Shown: positions 1 through 9,353, numbered from the stretch's first letter. The stretch is DNA of 64,000 nucleotides from Methanoculleus formosensis (GCF_025384765.1 NZ_VHLL01000001.1:310001-374000); one strand, 5' to 3'. Notes: a model not told the origin generated them from the letters alone. A program made the numbers and translations.

Positions 1-59
1 ATCCCCCGGGAAGGACTGCGGCGACGCGGGTAGCGATCACTGAAGGCACCGGATGAGCG

Positions 60-2804
60 ATGACGGATCTCTCCCTCACCCCCGACAGGTCGCGGACGAC
101 GCCATGGCACGCCATCCCGGCGGACGACGTAGCCGGGCAGCTCGGCTCGCCGGAGGAAGGGCTCTCCGATGCCGAGGTCGCCCGTCGCCGGGAGATCTTC
201 GGGGAGAACGCCCTCCCGGAGAAGCGTCCTCCAACGGTGATTGAAGTCTTCCTCCGGCAGTTCATGAGCCCGCTCATCTACGTCCTCCTTGCAGCCGGGA
301 TCATCTCGCTCCTCTTCGCCGACTTCACCGACGCCGCCTTCATCTTCGTGGTCATCCTGATCAACGCCGTCATCGGGACGTTCCAGGAGGTGAAGGCGGA
401 GAGGAGCGCGACGGCCCTGCAGCAGATGCTCAAGATCTACGCACGGGTGATACGGGGAGGCCGCGAGGCGACCATCCCGGCGGAAGACCTGGTCCCCGGA
501 GACCGTGTCGCCCTGGAGTCGGGCGACCGGGTCCCCGCCGACATCCGCATCCTCACGACACGGTCCCTCGCCGTCGACGAATCGCTCCTGACCGGCGAGT
601 CCCACGCGGTCAGGAAGGACCCCGAGCCCGTGGATGCAAACCTCCCCCCCAGCGACCGCCTGGGTATGCTCTATGCCGGCAGCACCGTCATGACCGGCCG
701 CGGCACCGGGATCGTGGTCGCGACGGGCCAGCATACCGAGATCGGGCAGATCGCCGAGACGGTCACGACGTCTGAGACGGGCAAACCCCCGCTCGTCCTC
801 CGCATGGAGGATTTCTCCCGGAAGATCAGCATCGCCGTCCTTGCCGCCACAGGACTGCTTGCTATCATCGTCCTCGGCCAGGGGGTCCCTCCCCTTGAGG
901 TCTTCTTCCTCGCCGTCGCCCTTGCCGTCTCGGCGATCCCCGAGGGCCTGCCGGTCGCCCTGACCGTCGCGCTCTCGATCGCGACCTCGCGGATGGCGGG
1001 GCGCAACGTCATCGTCCGGTTCCTCGCCGCCGTGGAGAGTCTCGGGAGCTGCACGCTGATCGCGAGCGACAAGACCGGCACCCTCACCGTGAACCAGCAG
1101 ACCGCCCGGGTGGTTCTTCTGCCCACGGGGGAGGAGATCTCCGTCACGGGTGCCGGGTATGCGGGCGAGGGGGAGATCCTCGACGGGGCGGGTGACCCGG
1201 TGGCCGGCTCCGTCCGTGACCGGGTAGAGAGCCTGGCCCGGGCTGCCACGATCAGCAACGAGGCCGGCCTGGAACGGACCGATGCAGGGGACTGGACACA
1301 CCGGGGCGACGCGATCGACGTGGCGTTCCTCGCGCTCACCTACAAGATGGGGCTTGACCCCGCCGGCATCCGCCAGAGCATGCCTTCTGTTGCCGAGATC
1401 CCCTTCGAGTCCGAGCGCCGGTATGCCGCCGTCTGGTACCGGGACGGCGAGGAGGTGCGGGTGGCGGTCAAGGGCGCCGTCGAGACGGTCCTCCCGTTCT
1501 GCCTGACCATGACCGCGGGAGACGGGAGGGGGGAGCCCCTCGACCCGGACCGGGTGCAGGAGGAGCACGATACCCTCACCTCCCGGGGCTATCGGGTGCT
1601 TGCCGTGGCCGGCGGTCGTGCGGAAGGGCCGGTCTCCGTGGATAATCCGGAGATGCCGCCCCTCGAACTCCTCGGCCTGGTCGGGTTCATGGACCCGATC
1701 CGGCCCGACGTGCCCGATGCCGTGCGGCGGTGCCGCCGTGCCGGGGTCGACGTGGTGATGGTGACCGGAGATCACCCCGCAACGGCCCTTGCCATCGCCC
1801 GGGAGCTTGAGATCACGGACTCCCCCGACCGGGTCGTCACCGGCGCGGAACTGGGGGACCCGGAGGTCTCGACCTACTCCGAGTTCGTCAGCCGTGTGCA
1901 AGGCACCCGGGTCTTTGCCCGGGTGACGCCGTTGCAGAAACTCCGGATCGTCGAGGCGTACCGGGAGAGCGGGGCCTTCGTTGCGGTCACCGGGGACGGG
2001 GTCAACGACGCGCCGGCGCTCCGGAGCGCGAACATCGGGGTCGCGATGGGCTCCGGAACCGATGTCGCCAAGGATACGGCATCGCTGATCGTCACCGACG
2101 ACGACTTCGCCTCGATCGTCGCCGGGATCGAGGAAGGGCGGTATGCCTACGACAACGTCAGGAAGGTCGTCTATCTCCTGATTTCGACGGGGTTCGCGGA
2201 GGTCCTCCTCTTCCTGATCGCCCTCCTCATCGGTCTGCCGCTGCCCCTCCTTGCCGTCCAGCTCCTCTGGCTGAACCTGGTAACGAACGGGATTCAGGGT
2301 GTGGCGCTCGCGTTCGAAGGAGGCGAGCCCGGGGTCATGGATCGGCCGCCGCGAAGGCCGGAGGAGGGGATCTTCAACCGGCTGATGATAGAAGAGACGC
2401 TCCTCTCCGGCGTGACGATCGCCCTGATTGCGCTCGGCGCCTGGCACTGGCTCCTCTCGAATGGATGGGATGAGTTTGCGGCCCGGAACCTGGTCGTCCT
2501 GCTGATGGTGCTCCTCGAGAACTTCCATGTCTTTAATTGCCGGTCGGAGTATCTCTCGGCCTTCCGCATCCCGATAAGCCGCAACTACTTCCTGATTGCC
2601 GGGGTCGTCGCCGCACAGGGCATCCATATCCTCGCGCTCTACGTGCCCTTCCTCCAGGACGTCCTCCAGGTGCAGCCCGTCTCTCCGGTCGAGTGGGTCA
2701 CGCTGCTCGTCCTCGCCTCCTCGGTCGTGGTCGTGATGGAGATCTTCAAGGCGGTCAGGAAGCACCGCCCTCCCGCTCACCAGACCGGGTACGGGGTCGG
2801 GTAG
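60..2804 (+). CDS. P-type cation-translocating ATPase (SERCA/PMA-like)
   Basis: This is a 914-residue P-type (E1-E2) ATPase that should pump a cation across the cytoplasmic membrane at the cost of ATP. The order is canonical: an N-terminal cation-ATPase domain, two membrane helices (about 58-110), an actuator domain with TGES at 178-181, membrane helix 4 with PEGLP at 294-298, the phosphorylation motif DKTGTLT with the phospho-acceptor Asp337, a nucleotide-binding domain, the hinge GDGVNDAP near 645, and six C-terminal helices. In helix 6 the sequence is NLVTNG (739-744), where SERCA Ca2+ pumps have Asp in place of the second Asn, so Ca2+ specificity cannot be assumed. The ATG is preceded by a purine-rich GGATGAGCG stretch; an overlapping ATG at 53 opens another frame. 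Its 3' end overlaps the convergent propeller gene by 28 bases. The family call is firm; the ion is unknown. Confidence 0.93.
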   Translation: MTDLSLTPDRSRTTPWHAIPADDVAGQLGSPEEGLSDAEVARRREIFGENALPEKRPPTVIEVFLRQFMSPLIYVLLAAGIISLLFADFTDAAFIFVVILINAVIGTFQEVKAERSATALQQMLKIYARVIRGGREATIPAEDLVPGDRVALESGDRVPADIRILTTRSLAVDESLLTGESHAVRKDPEPVDANLPPSDRLGMLYAGSTVMTGRGTGIVVATGQHTEIGQIAETVTTSETGKPPLVLRMEDFSRKISIAVLAATGLLAIIVLGQGVPPLEVFFLAVALAVSAIPEGLPVALTVALSIATSRMAGRNVIVRFLAAVESLGSCTLIASDKTGTLTVNQQTARVVLLPTGEEISVTGAGYAGEGEILDGAGDPVAGSVRDRVESLARAATISNEAGLERTDAGDWTHRGDAIDVAFLALTYKMGLDPAGIRQSMPSVAEIPFESERRYAAVWYRDGEEVRVAVKGAVETVLPFCLTMTAGDGRGEPLDPDRVQEEHDTLTSRGYRVLAVAGGRAEGPVSVDNPEMPPLELLGLVGFMDPIRPDVPDAVRRCRRAGVDVVMVTGDHPATALAIARELEITDSPDRVVTGAELGDPEVSTYSEFVSRVQGTRVFARVTPLQKLRIVEAYRESGAFVAVTGDGVNDAPALRSANIGVAMGSGTDVAKDTASLIVTDDDFASIVAGIEEGRYAYDNVRKVVYLLISTGFAEVLLFLIALLIGLPLPLLAVQLLWLNLVTNGIQGVALAFEGGEPGVMDRPPRRPEEGIFNRLMIEETLLSGVTIALIALGAWHWLLSNGWDEFAARNLVVLLMVLLENFHVFNCRSEYLSAFRIPISRNYFLIAGVVAAQGIHILALYVPFLQDVLQVQPVSPVEWVTLLVLASSVVVVMEIFKAVRKHRPPAHQTGYGVG

Positions 2805-4699
2805 GTTTCCCACCGGTAGGGGAGGAGGACCTCGTTTATCCGATTGCCGTCGGCAAGGTTGGTCATGATGACGCTCCTCTTTGAGACGGTGTAGAGGGTC
2901 TCGTCCATGAAGAGCGATCGCTCTACCGCATCGGGCGCGTTCCAGGTGTAGGGGGATCCCTTCTCGGCGTGGGTGACCTTCCCCTCCAGGGAGAACCCGG
3001 AGGCGGGGCTCACCCGGTAGATGTAAGCCCCCTGCCAGGTCGCGGTGCTGTACGAGCCGGGGTATTTCGATGCGGGATTCTCCACCCGCACTATCTCGCT
3101 CACCGGGAGGACGAGGAGGTCCTTCTCTTTCACAAAGAGGAAGGCCTTGTGATCGCGGAGCGCCGCGGAGTCCGTTCCGGCCTCGCCGATCACGACGTTG
3201 TCGACCAGGACGGGTTTGTTCACGTCCGAGACGTCGAAGAGGGCAACCTTGAGACCCCCGACCGAGACGCCGCCCCAGCCGTTCTCTTCCGTCTCCTTCC
3301 CGACGCCGATGATGTGGTCGGCGTCATAGGGGTGGAGGTAGTCGGAGTAGCCGGGGATCTTGAGCTCGCCGAGGATGCCCGGGCGCTTCGGGTCCGAGAG
3401 GTCGATGACGAAGAGGGGGTCGATCTGCTTGAACGTCACGAGGTACAGCCGGTCGCCGATGAACCGGGCGGCGTATATCCGCTCGTCCGGCGCGATATGT
3501 TCGAGTGTCCCGATGGTCTCCATCGCGGGATCGAGGACATAGACGTTGTTGTACTGGATTGACCCCTCGCGCGTCCATCCCTCGACGGTCGTTGCCACCC
3601 GGAGGTTCCCCTCGTACTCGTCGAGCGAGAACTGGTTCAAGAGATGCCCGGGGACCCTCCCCATGGCCTTGTAGTCTATCCTGCCGTCGTCGATCGCGAA
3701 CCGGTGAATGATGGTCTCTTCCCGGCTGCCGGAGCCGTCCGGCGGCACCTCGAAGATCACGTCGCTATAGACCGGCCCCATGTTCCGGTAGCCGATGTAG
3801 AGGTTCTCCTGCGACGCAAAGAGGGTGGTGTCGTAACCGAGGAGGAAGGTCTCGGCGTCGGGAGCGCCCGTGTTGTCCCGGACCGAGAAGCCGCCTGCGG
3901 TGTAGAAGACGTAGTTCTGGAGAGGGCTTCCCGGGCGGTAGACGTCGGGCTGAATCGGCTCGCCGTCGTCCGTCCGCACCTCGGGGAGGGCTATCCTGTC
4001 CCGCACCCAGACCGGGGACTCCTGCGTGATGGTGTAGACGTAGTCCCCGACCATTCGGGCGTCATAGTAGTTCCCGGTGAAGGTCACGTCGCGGATCCGT
4101 TCCGGGTCTTCTCGGTCGCTGATATCGTAGACGTAGGCATGGGTCATCGTCCGCCAGACCGGGACCGGCGTTACGCTCCCCTCCACGGCGGTCATTTCCT
4201 GTTCCGTCGTCGTGGCAAAGACCACCAGGCGGCCGCCGGCGAGGAAGAGCGCCTTCGGGATCCCGTCGATCCGGAGATCAGCGATGATCTTCGCGTCCTC
4301 AGGTGGGAAGGCCTCGATGATCACGAGCCTCTCGCCTGAGATGACGTAGATGTACTTCCCGTCGTTCTTCAGGAAGTCCGCCTCGTCCACGCCCTGCACC
4401 TGTACGTTCGTCGTAGAGTAGTCGCCGGCGGAGGAGGTCGGGGCGGACGTCGCCATCGGTGCCGGGGCGTAATTGACTTCAGGCACGACGCCCCCGGTGG
4501 TGCGCGGGTAGCCGCTGTCGCTCCACCCTCCCCGCGCGTGTTCTTTCAGGAATGCTTCTATCTCTTCTTTCGACGCAAACTTCTGTAAATCCCCGTGGGT
4601 CTCGTTCCCCGCATCCTCCGACGCGAGGGCGGTCCCGATGATCGCGGCGATCACCAGGCAGCCGAGGACGACCACCAGCACCGGACTCCACTTCTCCAT
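2777..4699 (-). CDS. Secreted/membrane-anchored beta-propeller protein
   Basis: This 640-residue protein has one N-terminal hydrophobic segment (about 7-26) that acts as a signal anchor, then a long extracellular part. It matches the archaeal and bacterial family called beta-propeller domain containing protein (COG4880-like). Visible features are repeated blade-like strands with phrases such as GDYVYTI, GDRLYLV and DPKRPGILGEL, where a strand reports a value and the next compares it with DISD or DVSD turns (YDISDREDPERI, FDVSDVNKPVL). No catalytic motif or lipobox was found. The role is unknown; such proteins are thought to be surface interaction or sensing proteins. It converges on the P-type ATPase and overlaps its last 28 bases, so the two transcripts are antisense at their ends. 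Confidence 0.82.
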   Translation of the reverse strand: MEKWSPVLVVVLGCLVIAAIIGTALASEDAGNETHGDLQKFASKEEIEAFLKEHARGGWSDSGYPRTTGGVVPEVNYAPAPMATSAPTSSAGDYSTTNVQVQGVDEADFLKNDGKYIYVISGERLVIIEAFPPEDAKIIADLRIDGIPKALFLAGGRLVVFATTTEQEMTAVEGSVTPVPVWRTMTHAYVYDISDREDPERIRDVTFTGNYYDARMVGDYVYTITQESPVWVRDRIALPEVRTDDGEPIQPDVYRPGSPLQNYVFYTAGGFSVRDNTGAPDAETFLLGYDTTLFASQENLYIGYRNMGPVYSDVIFEVPPDGSGSREETIIHRFAIDDGRIDYKAMGRVPGHLLNQFSLDEYEGNLRVATTVEGWTREGSIQYNNVYVLDPAMETIGTLEHIAPDERIYAARFIGDRLYLVTFKQIDPLFVIDLSDPKRPGILGELKIPGYSDYLHPYDADHIIGVGKETEENGWGGVSVGGLKVALFDVSDVNKPVLVDNVVIGEAGTDSAALRDHKAFLFVKEKDLLVLPVSEIVRVENPASKYPGSYSTATWQGAYIYRVSPASGFSLEGKVTHAEKGSPYTWNAPDAVERSLFMDETLYTVSKRSVIMTNLADGNRINEVLLPYRWETYPTPYPVW

Positions 4700-4793
4700 A
4701 TCTGTTCACCTATCCGTTGAAGGGAGATACACCCGCCAGAGCATCAGGTTTGTGTAACCTACGAATATTTTTGAAGTCTTCCAGCTCATGTTC

Positions 4794-4922
4794 TCACCTG
4801 ATCACCTCGAAGATCAGGGCGATGTAGGCGGCGTAGCCGACGAGCGCCGCGATCGACCACAGCCGGACGCTAGAGCGGATTCTGCGTTTGCCTGCACGGT
4901 TGCGTCGCGGGCCGAAGGGCAT
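4794..4922 (-). CDS. Small basic single-span membrane protein (hypothetical)
   Basis: This is a 42-residue reading frame with a very basic N-terminus (MPFGPRRNRAGKRRIRSS) followed by one hydrophobic span of about 20 residues. A GGAGGGGG Shine-Dalgarno stretch lies just before this ATG, which is why I prefer it to an ATG 54 bases upstream. It lies between the propeller gene and the cysteine-cluster gene. The basic N-terminus predicts an inside-facing tail. I do not recognise a family, and the short length keeps confidence moderate. Confidence 0.45.
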   Translation of the reverse strand: MPFGPRRNRAGKRRIRSSVRLWSIAALVGYAAYIALIFEVIR

Positions 4923-4987
4923 ATCCCCCTCCCCGGCCAACACTGAGACAACGATCCCGGCGTTCGTGCCGGGCACGATGACGGAGG

Positions 4988-5698
4988 CTGCCGGTTACGT
5001 TCACGTTCGATGAAGAGATTGCCGCCCTCAAGGCAGAACGCGATAATCTCCTCCAGTTCCCGGAAGAGGAGTTCATCGAGATCATCCGTGAGGTCGGGTT
5101 CTCCTGCGACTGCTGCGGGCGGTGCTGCACACGGGAGTTCAACGGCCATGTCTTTCTGCTCGAAGAGGACACCGACCGTGTCCGCAGGTTTGCGCCGGAC
5201 GCCCTCATCCCGGCGCCGGACTTCGATGCCTGCGACCAGCAGGGCCGTTTCTACGTATCGGGTTACGCCCTCAGGACGAAGCCGGACGGATCCTGTGTAT
5301 TCCTCGAAAACGGCAGGTGCAGCATCTACGATCAGAGGTTTGCTATCTGCCGGGTCTATCCCTACATGCTCCACCGCGAGGCTGACGAGACGGGTGCCGT
5401 CGACTGGCGGCAGATCGGCGGCTTAAACGAGCACGGCTGCTACAACACCCCGATCGACCCGGAGGAGTGCGCCCGGATCGCCCGGGAGACCCGGGCTTAC
5501 GAGGCGTCGTTCCTCGACCAGGCGGTCCGGTTCCGGCGGGCTCTCCGCGACCTCTTCGCTCAGGAGAACCTCCGCTACGTCCGGCGGACCTACGACCTCC
5601 TGATGCGCGACTTCCGGAAGGGTGCGGAGGTCGAGGTCCGGGTCTTCCACCGCGGCCGGTTTGAGCCGCACCGGGTCACCCGCGCAATTTACGAGTGA
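4988..5698 (+). CDS. YkgJ-family cysteine-cluster protein (start codon uncertain)
   Basis: The frame encodes about 236 residues of a YkgJ/CxxCxxCC-type zinc- or iron-cluster protein: CDCCGRCC near residue 40, then CVFLENGRCSIYDQRFAICRVYPY, then a late GCYN cysteine. These spaced cysteines define the family (PF03692). Its function is unknown. A stop codon closes the frame at 4979-4981, and no ATG, GTG or TTG lies between it and the conserved domain; the first ATG, at 5366, would delete all but one of the cysteines. The only near-cognate codons are CTG at 4988 and ACG at 4997. A GGAGG sits at 4983-4987, spaced well for 4997 but too close to 4988. A non-standard start or a frameshift after the ATG at 4978 are both possible. 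I place the start at 4988 provisionally. Confidence 0.72.
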   Translation: MPVTFTFDEEIAALKAERDNLLQFPEEEFIEIIREVGFSCDCCGRCCTREFNGHVFLLEEDTDRVRRFAPDALIPAPDFDACDQQGRFYVSGYALRTKPDGSCVFLENGRCSIYDQRFAICRVYPYMLHREADETGAVDWRQIGGLNEHGCYNTPIDPEECARIARETRAYEASFLDQAVRFRRALRDLFAQENLRYVRRTYDLLMRDFRKGAEVEVRVFHRGRFEPHRVTRAIYE

Positions 5699-5750
5699 TC
5701 GTCCGGACCCGACCGCATCTATTTCTTCTCACCGCACCTCAGGGTGCCCG

Positions 5751-7538
5751 ATGGAGACCGAGGTCCTCCTCACCCTGCTGGTGCTCTCCGGCGCCGCCGT
5801 CCTCTTCATCACCGGCATCGTCCGGGTTGACGTCGCCGCCGTCCTGGTGACCCTCGCGCTCGCGTGGTTCGGCCTCGTCACCCCGGTACAGGCTCTCTCC
5901 GGCTTTTCGAGCAGCGCGGTCATCGCCATGCTCTCGGTGATGGTTCTCGGCCGCGGGCTCGACCGCACGGGGGTGACCGTCCGGATCGCCCGCGCGATAG
6001 TCGGTCTTGCCGGCCGCGAAGAACGGCGTCTGATCGCCGCCGTCTCGCTCGTCGCCGGCGGACTCTCGGCGTTCATGCAGAGCGTCGGCGCTACCGCCGT
6101 CTTCCTGCCCCTGCTCCTGCGGGTCTCGTCGCTCACGAGGGTTCCGGCATCGCGCCTTCTCCTGCCGGTCGGCTACGCTGCGACCATCGGAGGGACTATC
6201 AGCATGGTCGGGGCGGGGACCCTCATCATCTTGAACGACCTCCTCCGACAGCGGGGGTATGCACCCTTTGAGCTCTTTGCCGTTGCCCCCGTCGGTCTGC
6301 CGCTCCTGCTCATCGCGATCGCCTTCTTCTACTTCTTCGGAGACCGGGTCCTTCCCCGGCAGGGGAAGGTCCGCCCGACCCCACAGGAGGAGTTGATCCA
6401 GACCTGGCGCCTGCCCTGCCGGCTCTCCTACCTGCGGGTCCCTGTGAAAAGCCCCCTTGTCGGGAAGACGCGGGAGGATGTCCGCATGATCTCCCATTAC
6501 GCCCTCCACCTCATCTCCATCGCCGAGGAGGGCGAGATCGTCTACACGCCATGGCGGCATACCCGGTTCGCCGCCGGGCAGGAACTCAGCATCCTCGGGG
6601 AGGATCGGGACGTCAAACGGTTCGAAGACGATTTCGGTCTTGAATGGGTCAGGGTCGGGGAGAGCACCGCAAACGTCATGTCGGACCCGAATGTGGGGTT
6701 CGCGGAGGTGATCGTCCGGCCGTATGCTCCGGTCATCGGGAAGACGCTCCGGGATCTCGAGTTTCGGATCACCTACGGCGCCGAGGTGCTGGTCATCCTC
6801 TCCGGGGAAGAAGAGTTGCGGGAGGGCCTTGCCGACCTTCCCCTCCGGGCAGGCGATGCGATGGTCATTCTGGGCCGCTGGGGACGGCTCCGGGCGTTCG
6901 GGACGAGCCGGAACTTCGTCCTGGCGACTCCCGTCGAGGGGCGGACGGGGGTTCGCAAGCGTGGAGCGGTTGCCGCCGTCCTCTGTTTTGCTGCCGCCGT
7001 CGGTCTCACCTTCACGGACCTCTCGATCCCGATAAGCCTTCTAACGGGGGTGGTCGCGATGGTTCTCCTCCGGGTCATCCCGATAGGCGAGGTCTACCGG
7101 GCCATCGACTGGCGGACACTCGTCCTGATCGCCGGCCTCCTCCCGCTCGGCATCGCCATGGATACGACTGGAACCGCACGGTTTATCGCCGACCGGGTGA
7201 TCGACCTGGTCGCGGGGTACCCGACGATCCTCATCCTCGTCGCCGTCGCCGTTCTCGCGACCGCGTTCTCACTCGTGATCTCGAACATCGCGGCAACCGT
7301 CCTCCTGGTCCCGCTCGCGCTCGTGATGGCGGGCTCGCTCGGGCTCGATCCCCGGGGGCTCGCGCTCCTCACCGGGATCTGCACCTCGAACTCCTTCCTC
7401 CTCCCCACGCACCCGGTGAACGCCCTTCTGATGGGCCCGGGAGGCTACCGGAACCGCGACTACATCGTGGCAGGGGGCGTTCTGACGGTCATCTTCATCC
7501 TCGTCGCCGTCGGGATCGTCTCCCTGCTCTACTTCTGA
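5751..7538 (+). CDS. SLC13/DASS-type permease with two internal RCK (TrkA-C) domains
   Basis: This 595-residue membrane protein has two bundles of transmembrane helices separated by a soluble insert. The insert (about 215-390) holds two TrkA-C/RCK-C-type domains, recognisable from the repeated phrases SPLVGKTREDV and APVIGKTLRDL, each followed by a GQELSILG or GDAMVILG strand. The helical halves carry the paired re-entrant motifs of the divalent anion:Na+ symporter fold (SAFMQSVGATAVFLPLL and VISNIAATVLLVPLA). Family members carry sulfate, phosphate or dicarboxylates with Na+; the substrate here cannot be read from the sequence. The ATG has a weak AGGGTG upstream. It begins 53 bases after the YkgJ-type gene and may be co-transcribed with it. 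Confidence 0.85.
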   Translation: METEVLLTLLVLSGAAVLFITGIVRVDVAAVLVTLALAWFGLVTPVQALSGFSSSAVIAMLSVMVLGRGLDRTGVTVRIARAIVGLAGREERRLIAAVSLVAGGLSAFMQSVGATAVFLPLLLRVSSLTRVPASRLLLPVGYAATIGGTISMVGAGTLIILNDLLRQRGYAPFELFAVAPVGLPLLLIAIAFFYFFGDRVLPRQGKVRPTPQEELIQTWRLPCRLSYLRVPVKSPLVGKTREDVRMISHYALHLISIAEEGEIVYTPWRHTRFAAGQELSILGEDRDVKRFEDDFGLEWVRVGESTANVMSDPNVGFAEVIVRPYAPVIGKTLRDLEFRITYGAEVLVILSGEEELREGLADLPLRAGDAMVILGRWGRLRAFGTSRNFVLATPVEGRTGVRKRGAVAAVLCFAAAVGLTFTDLSIPISLLTGVVAMVLLRVIPIGEVYRAIDWRTLVLIAGLLPLGIAMDTTGTARFIADRVIDLVAGYPTILILVAVAVLATAFSLVISNIAATVLLVPLALVMAGSLGLDPRGLALLTGICTSNSFLLPTHPVNALLMGPGGYRNRDYIVAGGVLTVIFILVAVGIVSLLYF

Positions 7539-7595
7539 CCGGCACGACCGCCCCGGGGTAACCATTATGGCGGTCGGCAGCAACCGTAGCCGCAT

Positions 7596-8966
7596 ATGGA
7601 ACGGGAGTATGACGTCGTCGTTATCGGAACAGGGGTCGCCGGTTCCGACATAGCCTGGCACTGCAGGAAGGCCGGAATGCAGGTAGCGATCGTTGATTCC
7701 CGGGAATACGGGGGGACGTGCGGCCTGCGGGGCTGTGTCCCCAAAAAAGTGCTCGCCGGTGCCGCGGAGGCGGTCTCCCGTGTCCGTGGCCTGCAGGGGA
7801 ACGGCATCCGGGGTGCGGTCTCTATCGACTGGCCGCAGCTGGTCGCCTTTGAGAGGACCTTCACCGATCCCATCCCCCGGCGGAGGGAGGAGAGCTTCCG
7901 GGCGGCGGGGATCCACGCTTATCACGGGTTTGCCCGTTTTGCCGGGCCGGATCGCGTGGTGGTCGGCGGCGATACCCTCATCGCCCGGTACATCGTGGTC
8001 GCCGCCGGTGCGCATGCCCGGCCGCTCGGCGTCCCGGGCGAGGACCTGATGACCCCGAGCGACGACTTCTTCTATCTTGAAGCGCTCCCGGAGCGGATCG
8101 TCTTCGTCGGCGGAGGTTACATCTCGTTTGAGTTCGCCCACGTCGCCGCCGCTGCCGGATCGGCGGTGACCATCCTGCAGCGGGGCGATCGGCCTCTCTC
8201 GGGGTTCGATCCCGATATCGTCGACCGCCTGCTGCTGGCCTCAGTTGAGGCGGGGATCGACGTGCAGACAAATATGCCGCTCGTCTCGGTCGAGAGGGAC
8301 GGCAGTGGCCTCCGGGTCCGGGCCGGGAGGAAGGGGGAGGAGAAGACTTTCGGTGCCGATATGGCGGTCCACGGCGCGGGCAGGGTCTCTGCGCTTGAGG
8401 GCCTCGACCTTGCCGCCGGTGGGATCGAGACCGACCGCCGGGGGATCGCGGTCAATGAGTACCTCCAGAGCGTCTCGAACCCGGCGGTCTACGTCGTCGG
8501 GGATGCAAACGCGAAGAGTCCGCAACTGACGCCGGTGGCGGTGGGGGACGCCCACATCGTCGTCGACAACATCCTGCACGGCAACACCCGCGTCGCGGAC
8601 TACTCCGTCGTCCCGAGCGCTGTCTTCACCAGTCCGCCCATCGCGTCTGTCGGGCTCACGGAGGAGAAGGCGAAGGAGAGGGGAATTCCCTACGTCGCCA
8701 ACGCCGGCGATCTCTCCGGGCGGTTCACCAACCGGAGCATCGGCCAGAAGCACGCCGGCTACAAACTCCTGGTGGACGAGGACTCCCGCCGGATTCTCGG
8801 GGCTCACCTCATCGGGCCGCACGTCGAGGAGGTGATCAACGTCTTCGCCCTCGCGCTCAAACACGGCCTGACAGTGGACGATCTGGCGCTTGACGCCATC
8901 CCCTGGGCCTATCCGAGCCACACCTACGACATCATCCATATGGTGCACCCGCTGGTGAGGAAGTGA
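7596..8966 (+). CDS. FAD-dependent pyridine nucleotide-disulfide oxidoreductase
   Basis: This 456-residue flavoprotein belongs to the glutathione reductase/dihydrolipoamide dehydrogenase class I family. The N-terminus has the FAD motif (VVVIGTGVAGSDIA, residues 8-21) and the redox-active disulfide GGTCGLRGCVPKK (about 41-53). A second dinucleotide fold starts at VFVGGGYISFEFA, a second FAD motif is VYVVGDAN, and the dimerisation domain is C-terminal. In well-known members a catalytic His-Pro pair occurs near the C-terminus; here the aligned stretch reads PWAYPSHTYD, so Tyr appears in place of that His. The substrate is therefore uncertain (a thiol or another electron acceptor). It is likely monocistronic or the last gene of a run with the permease; the 57-base gap has no clear terminator. 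Confidence 0.86.
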   Translation: MEREYDVVVIGTGVAGSDIAWHCRKAGMQVAIVDSREYGGTCGLRGCVPKKVLAGAAEAVSRVRGLQGNGIRGAVSIDWPQLVAFERTFTDPIPRRREESFRAAGIHAYHGFARFAGPDRVVVGGDTLIARYIVVAAGAHARPLGVPGEDLMTPSDDFFYLEALPERIVFVGGGYISFEFAHVAAAAGSAVTILQRGDRPLSGFDPDIVDRLLLASVEAGIDVQTNMPLVSVERDGSGLRVRAGRKGEEKTFGADMAVHGAGRVSALEGLDLAAGGIETDRRGIAVNEYLQSVSNPAVYVVGDANAKSPQLTPVAVGDAHIVVDNILHGNTRVADYSVVPSAVFTSPPIASVGLTEEKAKERGIPYVANAGDLSGRFTNRSIGQKHAGYKLLVDEDSRRILGAHLIGPHVEEVINVFALALKHGLTVDDLALDAIPWAYPSHTYDIIHMVHPLVRK

Positions 8967-9065
8967 GCGATGGGGGCAAAGGGGTGGTATGGCTCTTACA
9001 TATCGAAGGTCGCACCCCAATCCTTGCGCCCGATGGTGATCAAATTCATATCGATCACGTATGCC

Positions 9066-9251
9066 CATCCACGGCTTTCCACCGGTTATCGCCGTGACTG
9101 CCCCCGCCCCCTGGGGCGGGGGAGGAGGCCGGGCGGGGTGGGGTCACAGGTAGAGCCTTATGGGGGTAGAGACAGGGGAGGGGGGATGCTCCCCCCTCCC
9201 CGTCAGCCCCTTCCCCCTGTGGCGATATTCTCACGGTCCAGTGTACGGGAT
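9066..9251. repeat. Dispersed palindromic element, family A, copy 1
   Basis: The left end reads CCACGGCTTTCC then TATCGCC (to 9093), and the right end TGGCGATA (about 9220-9227) then CACGGTCCAGTGTACGGG. Next to the left end is a GC hairpin (GCCCCCGCCCC / GGGGCGGGGG), and a second, perfect 12-bp stem with a 3-base loop occupies 9175-9201. The same ends and first hairpin recur at 54136-54405 and, reversed, at 60150-60305. The orientation here is the same as copy 2. Confidence 0.75.
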
Positions 9252-9333
9252 TTTCTTATAGTTCCGGCTGTTTCAGTAGTTGCGATTGCATGTGCTAACC
9301 TTTTGACCCCCTACCGTTCGATAGTTGCCGGTC

Positions 9334-9353
9334 AAAAAATTGCCAAAAAAAAA
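9334..9353 (-). terminator. U-tract terminator of the ech operon
   Basis: On the minus strand, 37 bases past the echF stop, there is a run of nine T (9345-9353) and then six more T (9334-9339). A short GC inverted repeat (CGGGG/CCCCG) precedes the first run. Archaeal RNA polymerase terminates on such T-runs. Confidence 0.75.
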
